A stretch of DNA of 64,000 nucleotides from Owenia fusiformis (taxonomy: Eukaryota; Annelida; Polychaeta; Sabellida; Oweniidae). Under the pieces are notes generated by a model. That model worked only from the letters and a program-made list of their open reading frames with translations. It was not told where the DNA came from and searched no databases. The stretch is from positions 33,331,524-33,395,523 of the forward strand of contig CAIIXF020000006.1 of NCBI GenBank assembly GCA_903813345.2, written 5' to 3'. Numbering within the stretch: position 1 is the first letter of the stretch; each line of letters begins with the position of its first letter. Positions 11,394-25,500 of this stretch are shown piece after piece. The translations under genes and the position numbers were made by a program.

Positions 11394-11746
11394 TACCCTT
11401 TATATTCGTTCGACTTCGCTTCTCAAAAGAGAGCTTCATCTTCACTGTTTCAGTTTTCAATAAATCTCTGAACTCACCGAGCTAATCAGAGTTAGTCGCC
11501 GGGATAAGGACGACTTTCTAAATATGGTCATTTTCTCTGACGCAATCGCATAATTATTGTGCAAGCATTTAGCACATGTTACTTCCAGCCTGCTGATTGG
11601 TTGAGAAAAAGGTCAGCGTGGTAGATTTGAAATGATTTATGACCCAAGCTGTCATGGGTATCAGTCGTGGGGGCGTGGGTGCTAAACTGTAATGTAGTCT
11701 ATACTTGGCAGAGGGTAGTTTATAATTAGACTCTATGCACAGGGTA
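11394..11746. mobile_element. TACCCT MITE, copy A (9-bp target duplication)
   Basis: Starts TACCCTTTATATTCGTTCGA and ends GCACAGGGTA; only the outer TACCCT / AGGGTA are inverted. AAATCCAGT flanks both ends exactly (11385-11393, 11747-11755). Internal sequence matches the copies at 19533 and 61371 (CTTCTCAAAAGAGAGCTTC, GTCGTGGGGGCG, TACTAGGCAGAG-like). It is the most diverged of the three copies. There is no coding capacity. Confidence 0.85.
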
Positions 11747-11959
11747 AAATCCAGTATTACATCAGCTAAAAACAAAAACATTGAAATTGAGATAGATGGG
11801 TCATAAGACCTCGAATCTTATGATATGAAACTCTCATTATTATGTGTAAGTCTCATCATTTTCAAGGGTCACATCTTTCAGTATCCTTAACGAAGCAATG
11901 TTGGCATCCTACTGTATTACTCTAATCATTGTTATGTAATGCCACTGGGGCATTCATTA

Positions 11960-12215
11960 TATATATATATATATAATAACAATAATTAATTGTATTAATA
12001 TTACGTCATATACCTTTTTACCTGTATATTTTTAAACCAAAAATAAACAAATAAATTGTTTATTGGTTACTATATAAGCGGATTATATTTATATTACGTC
12101 ATACTTACCTGTATATATCTTAAACCAAAACTAAACAAATAAATTGTTTATTGGTTTCCATGACGTTTAATTAATTATATTAATATTACGTCATACTTAC
12201 CTGTATACCTCTTGT
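11960..12215 (+). repeat. (TA)n tract and ~110-bp tandem repeat
   Basis: A TATATATA run at about 11960 is followed by 2.5 copies of a unit containing TATTACGTCATAC, TTACCTGTATAT, AAACAAATAAATTGTTTATTGG. The second copy starts about 110 bp after the first. Confidence 0.8.
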
Positions 12216-13413
12216 TCTCATTTTTGAAAAATCTACTGAGGAATAAAGAAACATGTTTAGATTTTCAAACGTATTTTATTAGTTCTTCTTATTTTTACTT
12301 ATATATAATATATATATATTAATCCAGCATTGATACATAGTATGAAATCCGGGTTATGGTAGTTTATTCTATAAATATTAGACAAACAAGACTAATAAGT
12401 TATGTTTAATATGCCTTGGGATCATTAAGCATGCTAGAAAAATATATTTGTATAAACCAGGTTGTATGTTTTGTATAAAAAGAGCATTGGGATACCTATT
12501 TCAATAAATTTATTTTCTATTACAACTTTTCTTAGATAAATACTTTTGTGTCATCCCTTTAGTTTAATATTATTCTCAACTTAATAAATAGCTGAATATT
12601 TGACTTTTGACTCTATCTTGTTTTTATGGGCTTTTGTATATGGATATGACAGAATAATAAGACATAGAATAATGAATAGAATGCCATGTTAGGCATGTTG
12701 AAAATCTGAAAATGAATGAATTAGGAAGAGATGAAGTCGGAGTGATCAGAAATATTTATTCTCATTTTGTGTTAAATAATGAGAAAGTAGATTTTTGAGA
12801 GAAATGGTGTGAATTTCTATGTAATGAGGATGATTAGTCCATTGTCAGACATGCTTGAAAAAATCCCAGACAGATTTTGCTTCAAGAATAGTCAAAGCCA
12901 CCTACGTACAGTCATTAAATAATAGCTGAAAAAATAGAATAATAACATTAATGTGTTATGTGTTAAGTACTTATATATTTTTATCCTTGAAACAGACATT
13001 TCTACCATGAACAATGTCTAGCTTTATTATAACAAGTTTAATCTGACATACACAAGTAAAAATCAATATGTTTGACTTCTAGCAATGCAGCATTTTTAAT
13101 ATTTACCGTATAAAGTGATAGCAATTATTACTATATACTCGAGTACACGATGCTCTAAGTAATAAGTTAAATATACTTACATGTATAAAGATTGGAATAT
13201 ACGTACATAGTATGTTCGTCATCGTCCTTGTGTGAGATTATTTCTGATGCAGAGGATATGATTCTACAACTCTTCTTAGATTGACCATTATCACACTTAC
13301 CAGTCACGTCTGTGTGAACCTAATGCAAGATTAGACATTAGATAAGAATGAAGAAAAATGATAACATTTGAGTTATAATTTGAAAATAACCATTTTATGT
13401 TTGTGTTTTTCAG
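12216..13413. other. Intron or upstream DNA, nothing recognised
   Basis: AT-rich sequence up to the acceptor TTTGTGTTTTTCAG that opens the first recognised RXR exon. No other gene or repeat is supported. Confidence 0.5.
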
Positions 13414-13553
13414 AACAGATGGATTCTACTAACATGTTAGGTAGCCCAATGGGTGTGGGCAGTAACTCAATGGTAGGATCACCCCCTGATATGAAACCAG
13501 ATATTTCTGGCCTCAACTCACCTACCAGCACAGTTCCAAACCATATGGTACAG
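13414..13553 (+). CDS. RXR: RXR exon: start of A/B domain
   Basis: Acceptor TTTTTCAG and donor CAG|GTGAGT. It opens with two bases of a codon (AA of a GAA-type codon), so an upstream exon must exist unless translation starts at the internal ATG 13419. Encodes the segment from MDSTNMLGS to NHMVQ, including [14 protein letters not shown], a conserved A/B motif in invertebrate RXRs. Confidence 0.93.
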
Positions 13554-16500
13554 GTGAGTGGCATTTAATAGGATCTTGTATTATTTTAGGATATGTCACC
13601 ATCAAGAGATGCTAACATAATGTACAAATGATAGTTATAGACTCTGTTCTTATTTGTATGACTAGTGTTTGGTGTCACTGTCGTGTTAACATTTTATGAA
13701 CTGACAAACATATTCGACAAAGCTTATTACATATCGTATAATTTGGAAAATCTTATTCCAGGGCTTCTTCTCTATGGGCCGCCCACCAATGTCAATGCAG
13801 GGGATGATGCCTCAACAGATGTCACCAACAGGGATGATGCACAGCACGCAGATGATGAACATGCAACAGCAGCAGCAGCAGATGCACTCTCCAACAGAAT
13901 CGATGACATCCCCCACAACATCTATGACCTCGCCTAGTTCCTCCATGGCCTCTCCCCATCACATGCCACACTCGTCATTGCCAAATAAACACATCTGTGC
14001 CATCTGTGGAGACAGGGCCTCAGGAAAGCACTATGGAGTATACAGGTAGATAAATCTTTCTAAAATAGAGAAATATCAAGTAGCCAGGATTTATGAAATG
14101 TTTGATTGGTTCATGAACAATTTGAGTGGGGCTTAAAATTATTTTACAACAGACATTCACCACAAAAAAATGTGTTTAGTTGATCTAATGCATACAGATC
14201 TCCCGGGTGGGTGTAGTTTCTGCCAAACACAAATACTACTTTATAGTATTTCTAGCCTGGAATGATCAAAATAGAAATCTTGGAGAAAACATTTTAAGGT
14301 TTGCTATTCTGTTTTCTAGTGTAAAGAGTATCGATGGAGTCAAGTAAGTGAAAGGTTTAGATGCCTGTATTTTGTATATTTTAGTTGCGAGGGTTGCAAA
14401 GGATTCTTCAAGAGAACAGTACGGAAAGATTTGACATATGCCTGTCGTGATGAACGCAATTGTATAATTGACAAACGACAGAGGAACAGATGTCAATACT
14501 GTCGTTACATGAAATGTCTTGCCATGGGCATGAAAAGAGAAGGTATTTATTCCTCAGAATTCCTCATATTTAGGTCTAGTGTCCAACCTCAAAGATGTAC
14601 TCCTTTCCCCTTCAAATAATAAGAGTGGCTGATGGGATTCTCCAATGATTTAAATCTTCTTGCATTTCCTTTGAAAATTGTTTTCTTGCCTTTCATAGTA
14701 TGAACTAAGTTTATTTGAAGGATAACATATTTATTTCTGTTTTATATTTGGAAGACATCTTTGAAGATATGATATTGTGTAATTACATTTCTGATTAACC
14801 TTTCGAATTGAGGAAGGTTTTCTGTTCTAATGCTTGTACCAAACATTGTACTCAAACTTTTTGTTTTCCCTTGCACTTTTCCATATCTCTCTTACATTCA
14901 AGATTTTGAATTTAACAGACATAAGTTATTGGTGCTCATAATTTTTGAAGTTCATACACATTAAACATCAATTCTAGGGCTAGCACCAAAAAGATGTGCT
15001 GAATAATTGTCCGAACCATCAGATAACATCTTTGGGAACTGAATCATTGTGTTCCAAAACTTTCAGAATTCATGATTTCCAATAAATACAACCAAAAATA
15101 TATGAGTGCCACCACTGAACTTTTTTGCACAAAAAAGAAGGACCTTTGATTCACCTGGCACCCATGTCTGATGCAATATGCAAAGAAAAGTTTGCATACT
15201 TTAAACCTAAATTTGTATTTACCCTGCCCACGCTTTATTAGATTTATGTACAAATACAACAAACTTTTAAGTTAAAACTTCTGTATGAATTTTAAAAAGG
15301 ACAAAACACACAATGTTGTGTACAAGCATGGAATTTGATCATTTAGTTTAATGATGTTGTAACTGAACATGGTCTATTTGTAGTTAAATACATATTCTAG
15401 CCAAGGTAGTTTAATTAGAGTATGTATTTCTGAAATTGAAAACCTCTATTGAATCTGTGATATCACAGGAAATTATTATTAGCAGTTCTGGTATAATGTT
15501 TCATTTTCATATACAAAGAATATGCTTATTGTAAGATACACGTAGATCATGTTTCGTTACTGTCTTATCAACAAGAATATTGTCACGATGGTCACAAGGC
15601 ACAATATCAAGGAATTACTAGCACTGAGGGCTATTTGAAACTTGAACCTTATATTGTATAGAAATACTTTATTTGGACTTCATAAAATAAAAGATACAAA
15701 ATGCAAACTGTATTGCCAATGTGTCCAACTCTTGTCCTGGTATTTTTTCTCATTAATATTTGATTGAATCTAAGAGTTTTCTAGCATTTCTATATAATTT
15801 TTAGTGTTTGTCAGATGTGTTTTGTTCTTGCAATTCCTTGATAGCTTCCTTATGATGTGACCATCATGACGTTTTATGGTCAGATTGTGCTAAGTTTTTG
15901 TGTTTTTGTAACAGCGTTTGTTGTGATACTACACCTCAGCTTCGTGGCTGATCACACAACGCTTCATTCTGCTTCATTCTTTATCACCATTCATGACAAG
16001 ATCCATCCGGCTTAATTTCATAACATGAAAAAATCTTTTTTATTAAAGCAAAGTTCAATATCTTAGAATATAATATGGAAACTACTTTTGGATTTTTAAT
16101 TTCCTCTTTCTTGTTACTAGACTTTGAACATCTAAGACTTCATAAACTGCAGCAAAGTCCTGTGTTTTCTGCTATGCATATATATCGCCAACCAAGTGAT
16201 ATCAGAACTCATTGAACTATCCTTGAAAATAATTTCATATGGTCAGTGCAAACTTATACTCCATGGAATCCTTGAAATTTCTATTAAACCACTTGTACAA
16301 CTTGAAACCATGCTTAAATCATGTAATATGCACATTAGTTAATGGTTTAATGATACATGAATTCAAAAAGGAAAAACTGGCCATAGTGAAATTCATTTTT
16401 AGGTTAGTTTGATTCTTTTTTATGTCAAATTCTTGAGATTATCACAATAATATTTGCCAGCTGGGTTCCCATAATATCTCTTATGTAATCTCTCACACAC

Positions 16501-19500
16501 ACATTCACTCTTGGTATGGCAAACTGTCGTGTGTCCAATTTTATAACTTGATTTTTAGCAAACTGCTAACACTGTTTTATTAGTATTTGTGCACTCTGTT
16601 TTAGATTTCCTACTGATAAAAAATCCAGCCCAGTCTCAAATTTTGTGTTTTGGTCTGAAACATTGAACTGTATCATAGCCATTTGTAGGTATTCCTTGAT
16701 GTGGTCTATATATGCAAGCAATTAAAATGTTACCTACTTTATCCTATGTATCAGTTGTTATCAAAATTAGTTTAAAGATTTAGTTTTCATTATTAAACAT
16801 TTCTATTATATCATGAATTACTAATATTATTAGAATTATATTTTGGAGACTCATCAGTATGTATCTGCTGCCCAAGAACTAGGCCCATGTAGACTGCAAT
16901 GTGACCACAAATGCCAAAACAAAAAATTCGAAAAATTCATATTTCTATATCCAACAGAAAGACTTGTTTCAGTTCTTGAATTTCAACGAGAATGGAAATG
17001 GAAGAAGACATACAGCTCTTTTTTAATGAAGAAAATATTTTTGTTTTTGATTTTCCAGTAGAAAAAATCATTGAGCTCTTGAGTTTCTAAAAGAAAAACT
17101 AATTCTGTTGATTTTTCAATGAAAATGATGTAGTTTTCTCTGAAAAATCAGCTCTAAAGAGTTAAGAAATCCCTTAAACTTTTAAAAAGATAAGATTTGA
17201 GAAACACTCAATGGCAGAGTGGTCACTTGTTAGTGGATAGAGTAGAACCAATGGGCAGGTTTATCTGTATGAAATCTAATTGTCATTTTCTCCATTTCGT
17301 AGATGTTTCAAGCGGCATTGGTAGCCGAGGTATGTGGTAGAAGTATATAAATTCAATTAGGCTTAAGCATTAAGGCTTCAATGGTTTGGCACCTAGCTAC
17401 CCTTTAAGTGATATCATAGTGTTCTTGTCCCATACTTTAACAAGAGAAATGCAATAGAACAATTTCAGTTAATGAGAAGATTCTGGGGATATTGTTGAGG
17501 AAATGAAATAGTGATGTGCATGCTGTTGTACATGTATGACATTCTATAGAACATTATAAATGGACACTGTTTTAACAAGAATGTAATAACAAGATGAAAA
17601 GTCTGAGAAAGGTATTTTTATTAGAAAACTGTTTAGGAGTTCTCTCAAAAGCTTTGTGCTAAATTCTACACATAATCAATTTCATTTTCTGCCAATCACC
17701 CATCCTTGTTAAGAAACAAACTTTTTGTAAGTGCAGCTCTAAAAATTTCTTTTAGACCTACCACTGGAACAAAATTGATCAAGTGTAGAGTTAAGTCAAA
17801 ATGTATGTGAGACAATGCTTTAACATATATAGGGTTCAGTCATCCAGGTTTTATATCATTTCCCTCAATGACCAAGGAAGAGCATGAACACTATGGTATT
17901 CCATCCAAGGGTGGCTGTCATGTAAAGCCCCAGTTCTCTGCTTTTGCCATTTAGGACTCAATACATGTTAGAAATTCCATTCAGAAATTAAATCTGGAAC
18001 ATTGGTAAAAGAAGGGCGTTTATTGAAAAATGTGTTAGACTCGATGGCTGCTGCAGCTTCACGCTATGTTCGCTAGGAGCATTTACAGCTTACTACTACA
18101 GGGTTTCCCAAGCAGGGTCACCCTCTAGATATTAGTGCTTAGTTATATTTTGTAAGACTACAGGGTGACCAGACAATAACAGTGCAATCTGTATTGATAC
18201 TTATTAACTCAAAATTGTTGCCTCTGGATTGATTGAAAATACAGGGTGATTGAGAAATACAGATTGTTCTGGATTGATAGGTTACCCTGTGCTTTAGTTA
18301 AACTCTGGCTGCTTTCTACAGAGTAACACACAGTTCCCTGTATTTCTGATCACCCTGTTTTTAGGAAAGTGCATTATATCACGCTTATAGAAAATCAGCT
18401 TTTTATGTTTGCTTCTAGCAAAAGATGCATGTTATTACTTTAGCTTAGGTAGAAGTATTGATTAGAAAAAGGTGTGTAGCATATTTCCTAAGTTATATAA
18501 TTAATGTCAAGTGAATAATACTCCATGTTCCCATTTACAGATATAGTTCTTTTATTATTCCTGATAAAACTCATATAACGTTTTATGAAGGAGAAGAAAT
18601 GTCCTTTTAATTCTCAGTAATTTACATGAAATGCTTCTAAACCATACTCTGTATATTTATACAGTGTTACCTGAAATTCCAAGATTGCTTAAAATGTATG
18701 TTTTTTCATTTTGTGCTTTGTTGCTTCGTCAGCATAAGTTCTTGAAAACCCATACATCGAAGCCTAGTTCAGTAAACATACTTCTACAAAATTATCAATA
18801 TATGCAGTCACACTACTACCTGATATTCTACTGATCAAGAGACAGAAATGAAGAACAGTTTTCCTGCCTTGGAAGCAAAATTATTTTTGCCCAACTATGA
18901 TTTTAGTGCAATTTTAAAGCTATTTTTTACATGTTACGAAAATACAAATTTTCCTCAACTAAAAATGAGGACATCTTTTATAGTACTGTTTTATTTAATG
19001 GTTAGAGAACTTGTGGAAGGCTAATTTGTTTAATCCTATTGCTTGAATTTCCAGTCTAGTTTTGATCCATTGCTCTCAATGATTGCTTTCCCAAAGACTC
19101 GAGGCAGAAGTATATTACTATACTTGGTTGGCACAACTGCTTAATCCCTTCACATACATAAATGCGGCCAAGAGGTCCAATTGGAATACATGTAATCTAT
19201 AAAATAAATCACTATCACCCTCTTCATTCATGGAATCATCTTTTTTTTCATTTCATTGCTTGATTCAAATCAATATATTTTATTGGTTATTTTGCTATAT
19301 TGCTTTTAGCTTTGCTGTTTTAGTGCAATTTTCTAACTGCTAGCCATGTTATATTTTAAATATACTGCAGCAAACTCAATTGGATACTGGCTGCTACATG
19401 TATTTATAGTGCCAGTCAGTTGGGCCATGTGTCAATCATACCTAAAAAACAATCAAAGGACGACACTAATATTTCATTGAAAAATACATTCATATGTTAA

Positions 19501-22500
19501 ATGCAAAATATCTGTATATTTCAGATAAATAATACCCTTTGCATTCGTTTGACTTCACTTCTTAAAAGAGAGCTTCGTCTTCACTCTTTCAAACTAAAAT
19601 AAACCTGTGAACTCACCGCGCCAATCAGTGTTCGTCGGCCAAATTTGACCGACGTTCTATATATGGTCATTCCTTCTGACGTCATCGTTGAGCCCAGAAT
19701 TGACCAATGACATGCGCATATTTAATTAGAACGCATTTGGCGTATGTTTGTTCAGGCTCGCTGAATGGTGGAAGAAAGGTCAGCGCATAGGTCAGAAGTG
19801 ATTTATATTATTACCCAAACTGTCACCGGTACCCGTCGTGGGGGCGGGGCTACTAAACTGTAATATGGTCTCTACTAGGCAGAGTGTAGTTTAACTAGAC
19901 TCTGCACGCAGGGTAGATAAATAAGATTTATGTGCATGTGGCCTCCTGCAGTTTAGGGAGTTCCTATGTTAATAACATGTCAGAGAAGCATCAAAATATA
20001 AGCCACACATTTTATTAGCCAAGCAATCCAAGATATCAAATCATTTTGTGTGTAAAATTTGAATGTATCTTTCATACAATATCGCATTTTTTTTTTTGAT
20101 TGCTTAATTTTTTAGATTTGATTGATACACAACCCAATTGACTCTTACTGTAGAGCTATATAGCCATATAACATTTTTTGCATATACATGTACATGTATG
20201 TCGCTTCAGCTAGCTTTATTTAGATATATCACATAATTGAAAATATTGCAGCAATATTTCAGCTTGGCTGGTGTTGTTTGGGTTGTTATTGTTGAATGGT
20301 ATTTATCATTGATTTTTTGATTTCCTTGTCATCATTGACAAAGTTATCATTATTGATCCACTAGTCATTATCCCAACGAACGAAGTTCGGTAGGGATAAA
20401 GTGAAGCCCTCCGTCCGTCCGTCCGTCTGTCCGTCTGTCCGTCCGTCCGTCAGTCCGTCAGTCAGTCAGTCAGTCCGTCCGTCTGTCCGGAAGATAACTC
20501 AAATATTAGTTTTTTTCAAGATGGCTGCCGCTTTAAAAATGACGGGACTTTTTCGCAAAAATCATAAATTTTTCATTCTAAACCAAAGTAATCAATATTA
20601 TTGTTTGAAATTTTGGTAGTATATTCACAACATCTATCTATTTCACATATATTCCTTGTTTTTCATCCTAACCCCCAGGGGCCGTGTATGGGGGGGGGGG
20701 GGGGTCAGGAAAACAGAAATTTTCGCTAATTTTTAGATCTTTCTGAAGTACAGCTTTATTATACTCAAATGAAAGGCAATTAAGAGTAGATTGCAGATAT
20801 TGTATCTTTTTTCTGATTCGAGCCTCGTAAAATTCAAAATGGTCGTCTAATGTATGATTTCGCAATAATTTTTCGATCCCTTCAAAGTATGGCTATATTA
20901 TACTCAAATTGAAGGAATTTTGGAGTAGATCACAATTATGGTATTATTTTTCAGATTTGTACCTCAGAAAATTCAAAATGGCTGCTTTGCAGGAATTCAC
21001 AATTCTAAAATCTAAATTTTTCAATTTTAACCAAAGTAATGAGTATAATTGATTGGAATTCGATAATTGATAGTTTGTTCGTTGGGATTTGCTACTCCGC
21101 GGAGTTGCCGTTATTGATTAGCTGATCATCATTGACTGACTATCTCATCATTGATAAGCTGATTATTATTGATCAGTTGGTCACTGTTGATTAACTAGCC
21201 ATCATTGATTTATTGGTTTTTTTGATTGTTATCATTATCATAAATATACATATATAAAGTTAGACACCTTGAGATTTCCACTTATCATGATTATTGTAAG
21301 ATATACATGTAATAATAATATTTGAAAAACATGAGTCTAAAACTATTAAGTTGTATCATTAGATCATTGATTTGTACTTGATCTGTTTTCTTTACTGTTT
21401 ATATTAAGTTATCATAGAAAATATTGCCTTCTGCATATGATAAACATCTTATATGCCATTGGTCAATATTTGAGTCTGACAAATATATACATGTACATCA
21501 TCATGCCCTTTGCTTTCCAAAGAATGGAAATATTTTTTGAACCACACACCATATTTTGTATTTAATCCCCATGAGTTAGCACTGTAAATCAGGGATTATC
21601 TTTGAGAAATGTCTGAATAATGTTATTTGACAAAAATATATTTCATGGCATCAAGTTTCATAATAAATGTTCAAACATATCGGAGAAGTAAATATTGAGC
21701 ATTATAGGGGGTACCTTTAGTATTTAACACTTTTGAAAGAACTAATTGTTATAACTGTTATATTTGCAATGGTTTTTGATAAATAATACATGAAATCAAT
21801 TAACAAATTATATTATAATAATGAACCATTTCCTTTGTACTCCTTGTATTTCTTCGATTCTTTATAACAAAAATATACGTATATTAATAACAAGGGGTGG
21901 AAGCAGCTCTGCTAGAAATTATTGAATCTGATTTTGAATCAGTTTTTGTTTTTCTCAATAGACCTGAAGTTAGTACATTGATTTCTTGTTTTATTCATAC
22001 TGTAGAACATTTTCCATTCCCTTTTACTTGGGCATACATTATTTTACATTTTCATACAACTGCCAAGATACTTGCATAGCCATTGAGTAAAAAATGTATG
22101 ACACAGGATTTGAACCATATGAATCATGTGATATGAAATCTTTGAAAATCAGTTCTGTGGCTGACAATCCGAAGAATCAAAGAAACAATCATCATAATGA
22201 CACCTTTATTATCCCATCGAACGAAGTTCGGAGGGATATAGGTAACGCCTCCGTCCGTCCGTCCGTCCATCCGTCCGTCCGTCCGTCCGTCCGTCCGTCC
22301 GTACGTCCGTCCGTCCGTACGTACGTCCGTCCGTCTGTCCGTCCGGGCAATAACTCAAATACCGTTAACCCGATTTTGTTTATATTTTGTACACATATAC
22401 CCTATGGGGGTAGAAGTTCTGCTCGAAAGCCAATTTTCAAAATGGCCGCTCATTTCAAAATGGCGGCCATTTTAGTGCCGATTTTACAGTAATTTAGGTG

Positions 22501-25500
22501 CAATATGTAAAACTGTAATAGCAATATGTTTTAAATGTAAAAAAATTATAAAAGACATTAATAATGCTACAAATGTAGATATTAAAGAAGCACATGGCAG
22601 CCATCTTGAAAAATGGCCGCCTTTACTCGTCAATTTATGATTTTTGCTGTAACTCAAAAAATAGTTGAGCGATTTTGTTCATATTTGGTATGTGAATACT
22701 ATAAGCATTGCACACTGTCTAAAGACACTTTTGGTAGAAGGCGGCCATTTTTCAAAATGGCCGCCATTCTAACGTATTTTACTATAACTCGAAAAGTAGT
22801 GGAGCGATTTTGTTTATATTTGGTATGTGAATACTATAAGCATGACACACTGTCCTATGACATTTTTGGTAGAAGGCAGCCATTTTGAAAAAAATTTTGA
22901 AAAATGGCCCCCATTTTAACGTATTTTACTATAACTCGAAAAGTAGTGGAGCGATTTTGTTCATATTTGGTATGTGAATACTATAAGCATGGCACACTGT
23001 CCTATGACACTTTTGGTAGAAGGCGGCCATTTTAAAAAATTTTTGAAAAATGGCCGCCATTTTAACATATTTTACTATAACTCGAAAAGTAGTGGAGCAA
23101 TTTTGTTCATATTTGGTATGTGAATACTATAAGCATGGCACACTGTCTATTTCTAATGACACTTTTGGTAGAAGGTGGCCATTTTGAAAAATGGCCGCCA
23201 TTTTAACGTATTTTACTATAACTCAAAAAGTAGTGGAGCGATTTTGTTCATATTTGATATGTGAATACTTTAAGCATGGCACATTGTCTAATAAAACTTT
23301 GGGGAGTAGTCGGCCATTTTGAAAAATGGCCACCATTTTTATGTGTGTTATTTTACAAGTACGTGTGTAATTTTTCAAAAATTTTAGAGGTAGCTACTTA
23401 AAAGCATATTATTTCTCCTAATGACAACTTGGCTAGTGAGCAACCATTTTGAAAATGGTGGCCTTTCTGGTGTGTTGTTTTATGATATTTGCTATTCGTT
23501 TGTAAAAATGCCAGCTATTTCTGTTCGATGGGATTTGCTACGCTTTGGCGTTGCCGTTGTTCTGGTTATGACTATTTCTACGTAGAATTTCCCCCATTTG
23601 TTCATTATTTTACACTCAAACTATTTTGTGGATGTTGGTTGGCAGGGCATTCGGCATCAGTGACAAATGGTAGGTGATGACATTTTGTTAATGCCTTGCT
23701 CAATTGGTTACATTCCAAGCCTGAGGACCTGTTACTTTCATTTCTGGTAGAACTGCTTCCACCCTGTGTATTAATGTCTTGTATATAGATTGAAACATAA
23801 CCTAAATGACAAAGCCATTTGATTTTCTTATTCCTCTGAATCAGTTAAATGATTGCTTTTCTACACCTTCATATTATATCGTCTCTTGATTACAGCTAAT
23901 CTTAAACTAGTTAATATCCATATTAAAATACAGAAATATTTTTAAAAACGATTTCACAACAAGTAAGCAAGGTGATTTCCTAATTAAAACATTTCAGTTC
24001 TATGTTTGCTTGACACCATTATATTGGAAGATTCGTTGACACCATTATATTGGAAGATTCCTCGACACCATTGTATTGGAATTGAATGGTTTTTGGTGTT
24101 TCAGCTGTCCAAGAGGAGAGGCAGAGGTGCAAGGAACGTGGAGAGAATGAGGTTGAGAGCACAAGTAACGCCAATGCTGAGATGCCAGTAGAGCGTATCC
24201 TGGAGGCTGAACTGTCTGTGGAACCCAAAACAGACACATATATTGACACACAGGTAACAATGACACATATATTAACACACAGGTAACACTGTCACATAAA
24301 TTGACACACAGGTAACAATGACACATATATTGAAACACAGGTAACACTGTCACACAAATTGACACACAGGTAACAATGACACATGTTATAATGACACATA
24401 TTTTTATACACGTTTTGATAATGACACATATATTGGTACATATATCACAAGAGACATGGATCTTATCACACAGGCAATGTTGACACAAAAGAGAGACACA
24501 CATTTTCACACAGGTGATTGTCTGTAAAGATAATGTCAAAAAGAAAAAATCTTGGCCAGAATTTTTTTTAGGACAATCACCCCATACAGACATTTAATTT
24601 TAATGACCTATGTGTAGATTATTTCCATAAAACATATTTTATTTATGCATTTCAGAAAGATGCTGTAACAAATATCTGCCAGGCAGCTGACAAGCAGCTA
24701 TTTACACTGGTAGACTGGGCCAAACGTATCCCACACTTTGTAGAACTACCAGTAGATGATCAGGTTATCCTTCTCAGAGCAGGTACAATATTAGCTTTTT
24801 TACTGAACTCAAATCAAATATGTGATTTATGTATAATGTAGAGTGTATGATATGTCTCTTTCTGGTTTGCTTAAATTATTGGTGTTTGCTTGAATTAGCC
24901 CCATTTCTGATTTGAATTTCTACTTGAATTTTAGGATGGAATGAATTATTGATTGCTGCATTTTCGCATCGCTCCATCGCAGTTAAAGATGGCATCTTGC
25001 TGGCAACTGGTCTTCATGTGCATCGTAGCAGTGCCCACCAGGCAGGCGTGGGAACTATATTTGATAGAGTTCTCACAGAGCTGGTTGCTAAAATGCGCGA
25101 GATGAAGATGGATAAGACTGAACTAGGATGTCTCCGAGCCATCGTTCTATATAACCCAGGTGAGAAACTATGGCAGCCATATTTAGAAATTATTTTAAAG
25201 GTTTCTATAGTTCAGGGCTACATTCTGATTGGTTCGTAAAAATGTACACCTAGAATTGCATCAGGTATTCTGGAATTTTATTGTCACCCTGTATTTTTTT
25301 TGTTATATAATGAATCCGATTAATGAAGCTTCCTAGTGGCTTCAGTCACAATCATAGCTTGATCACATGAGTAAATGTACATCAATGACTTTTTTTCTTA
25401 AATACTGTTATGTTAAAATGAGTAAAATCATTAGGAAATGGGATATAAAGGCCATACCAGCATAAACCTTGAAATCACATGTAATGATGTAATGAATGCC

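Larger units (their letters stand above)
14543..24104 (+). other. RXR intron, 9.56 kb
   Basis: Separates the DNA-binding domain from the hinge/ligand-binding exons. It contains the MITE at 19533, Helitron-like copies at 20371 and 22212, and a short tandem repeat at 24013-24080. Outside these (roughly 14543-18090 and 18370-19523) I see AT-rich sequence, with a weak inverted pair near 15590-15620 / 15825-15865 (GGTCACA...CAAGGAATT) and no gene. Confidence 0.9.

Noticed and set aside
14431-14619. Read-through of the RXR zinc-finger exon past 14542 (MKREGIYSS...)
   Set aside because: GTATTT is a usable donor, and splicing to 24105 restores the conserved [11 protein letters not shown]; read-through would truncate the receptor.
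22094-22492. 132-codon frame with [12 protein letters not shown] repeats
   Set aside because: Translation of the CCGT microsatellite of a Helitron-like repeat; the same artefact occurs at 5982, 20401 and 34614.
24045-24593. 182-codon - strand frame, Cys/Ile/Val-rich
   Set aside because: Antisense of the RXR hinge exon and its 29-bp minisatellite; the periodic [11 protein letters not shown]-like pattern is the repeat itself.
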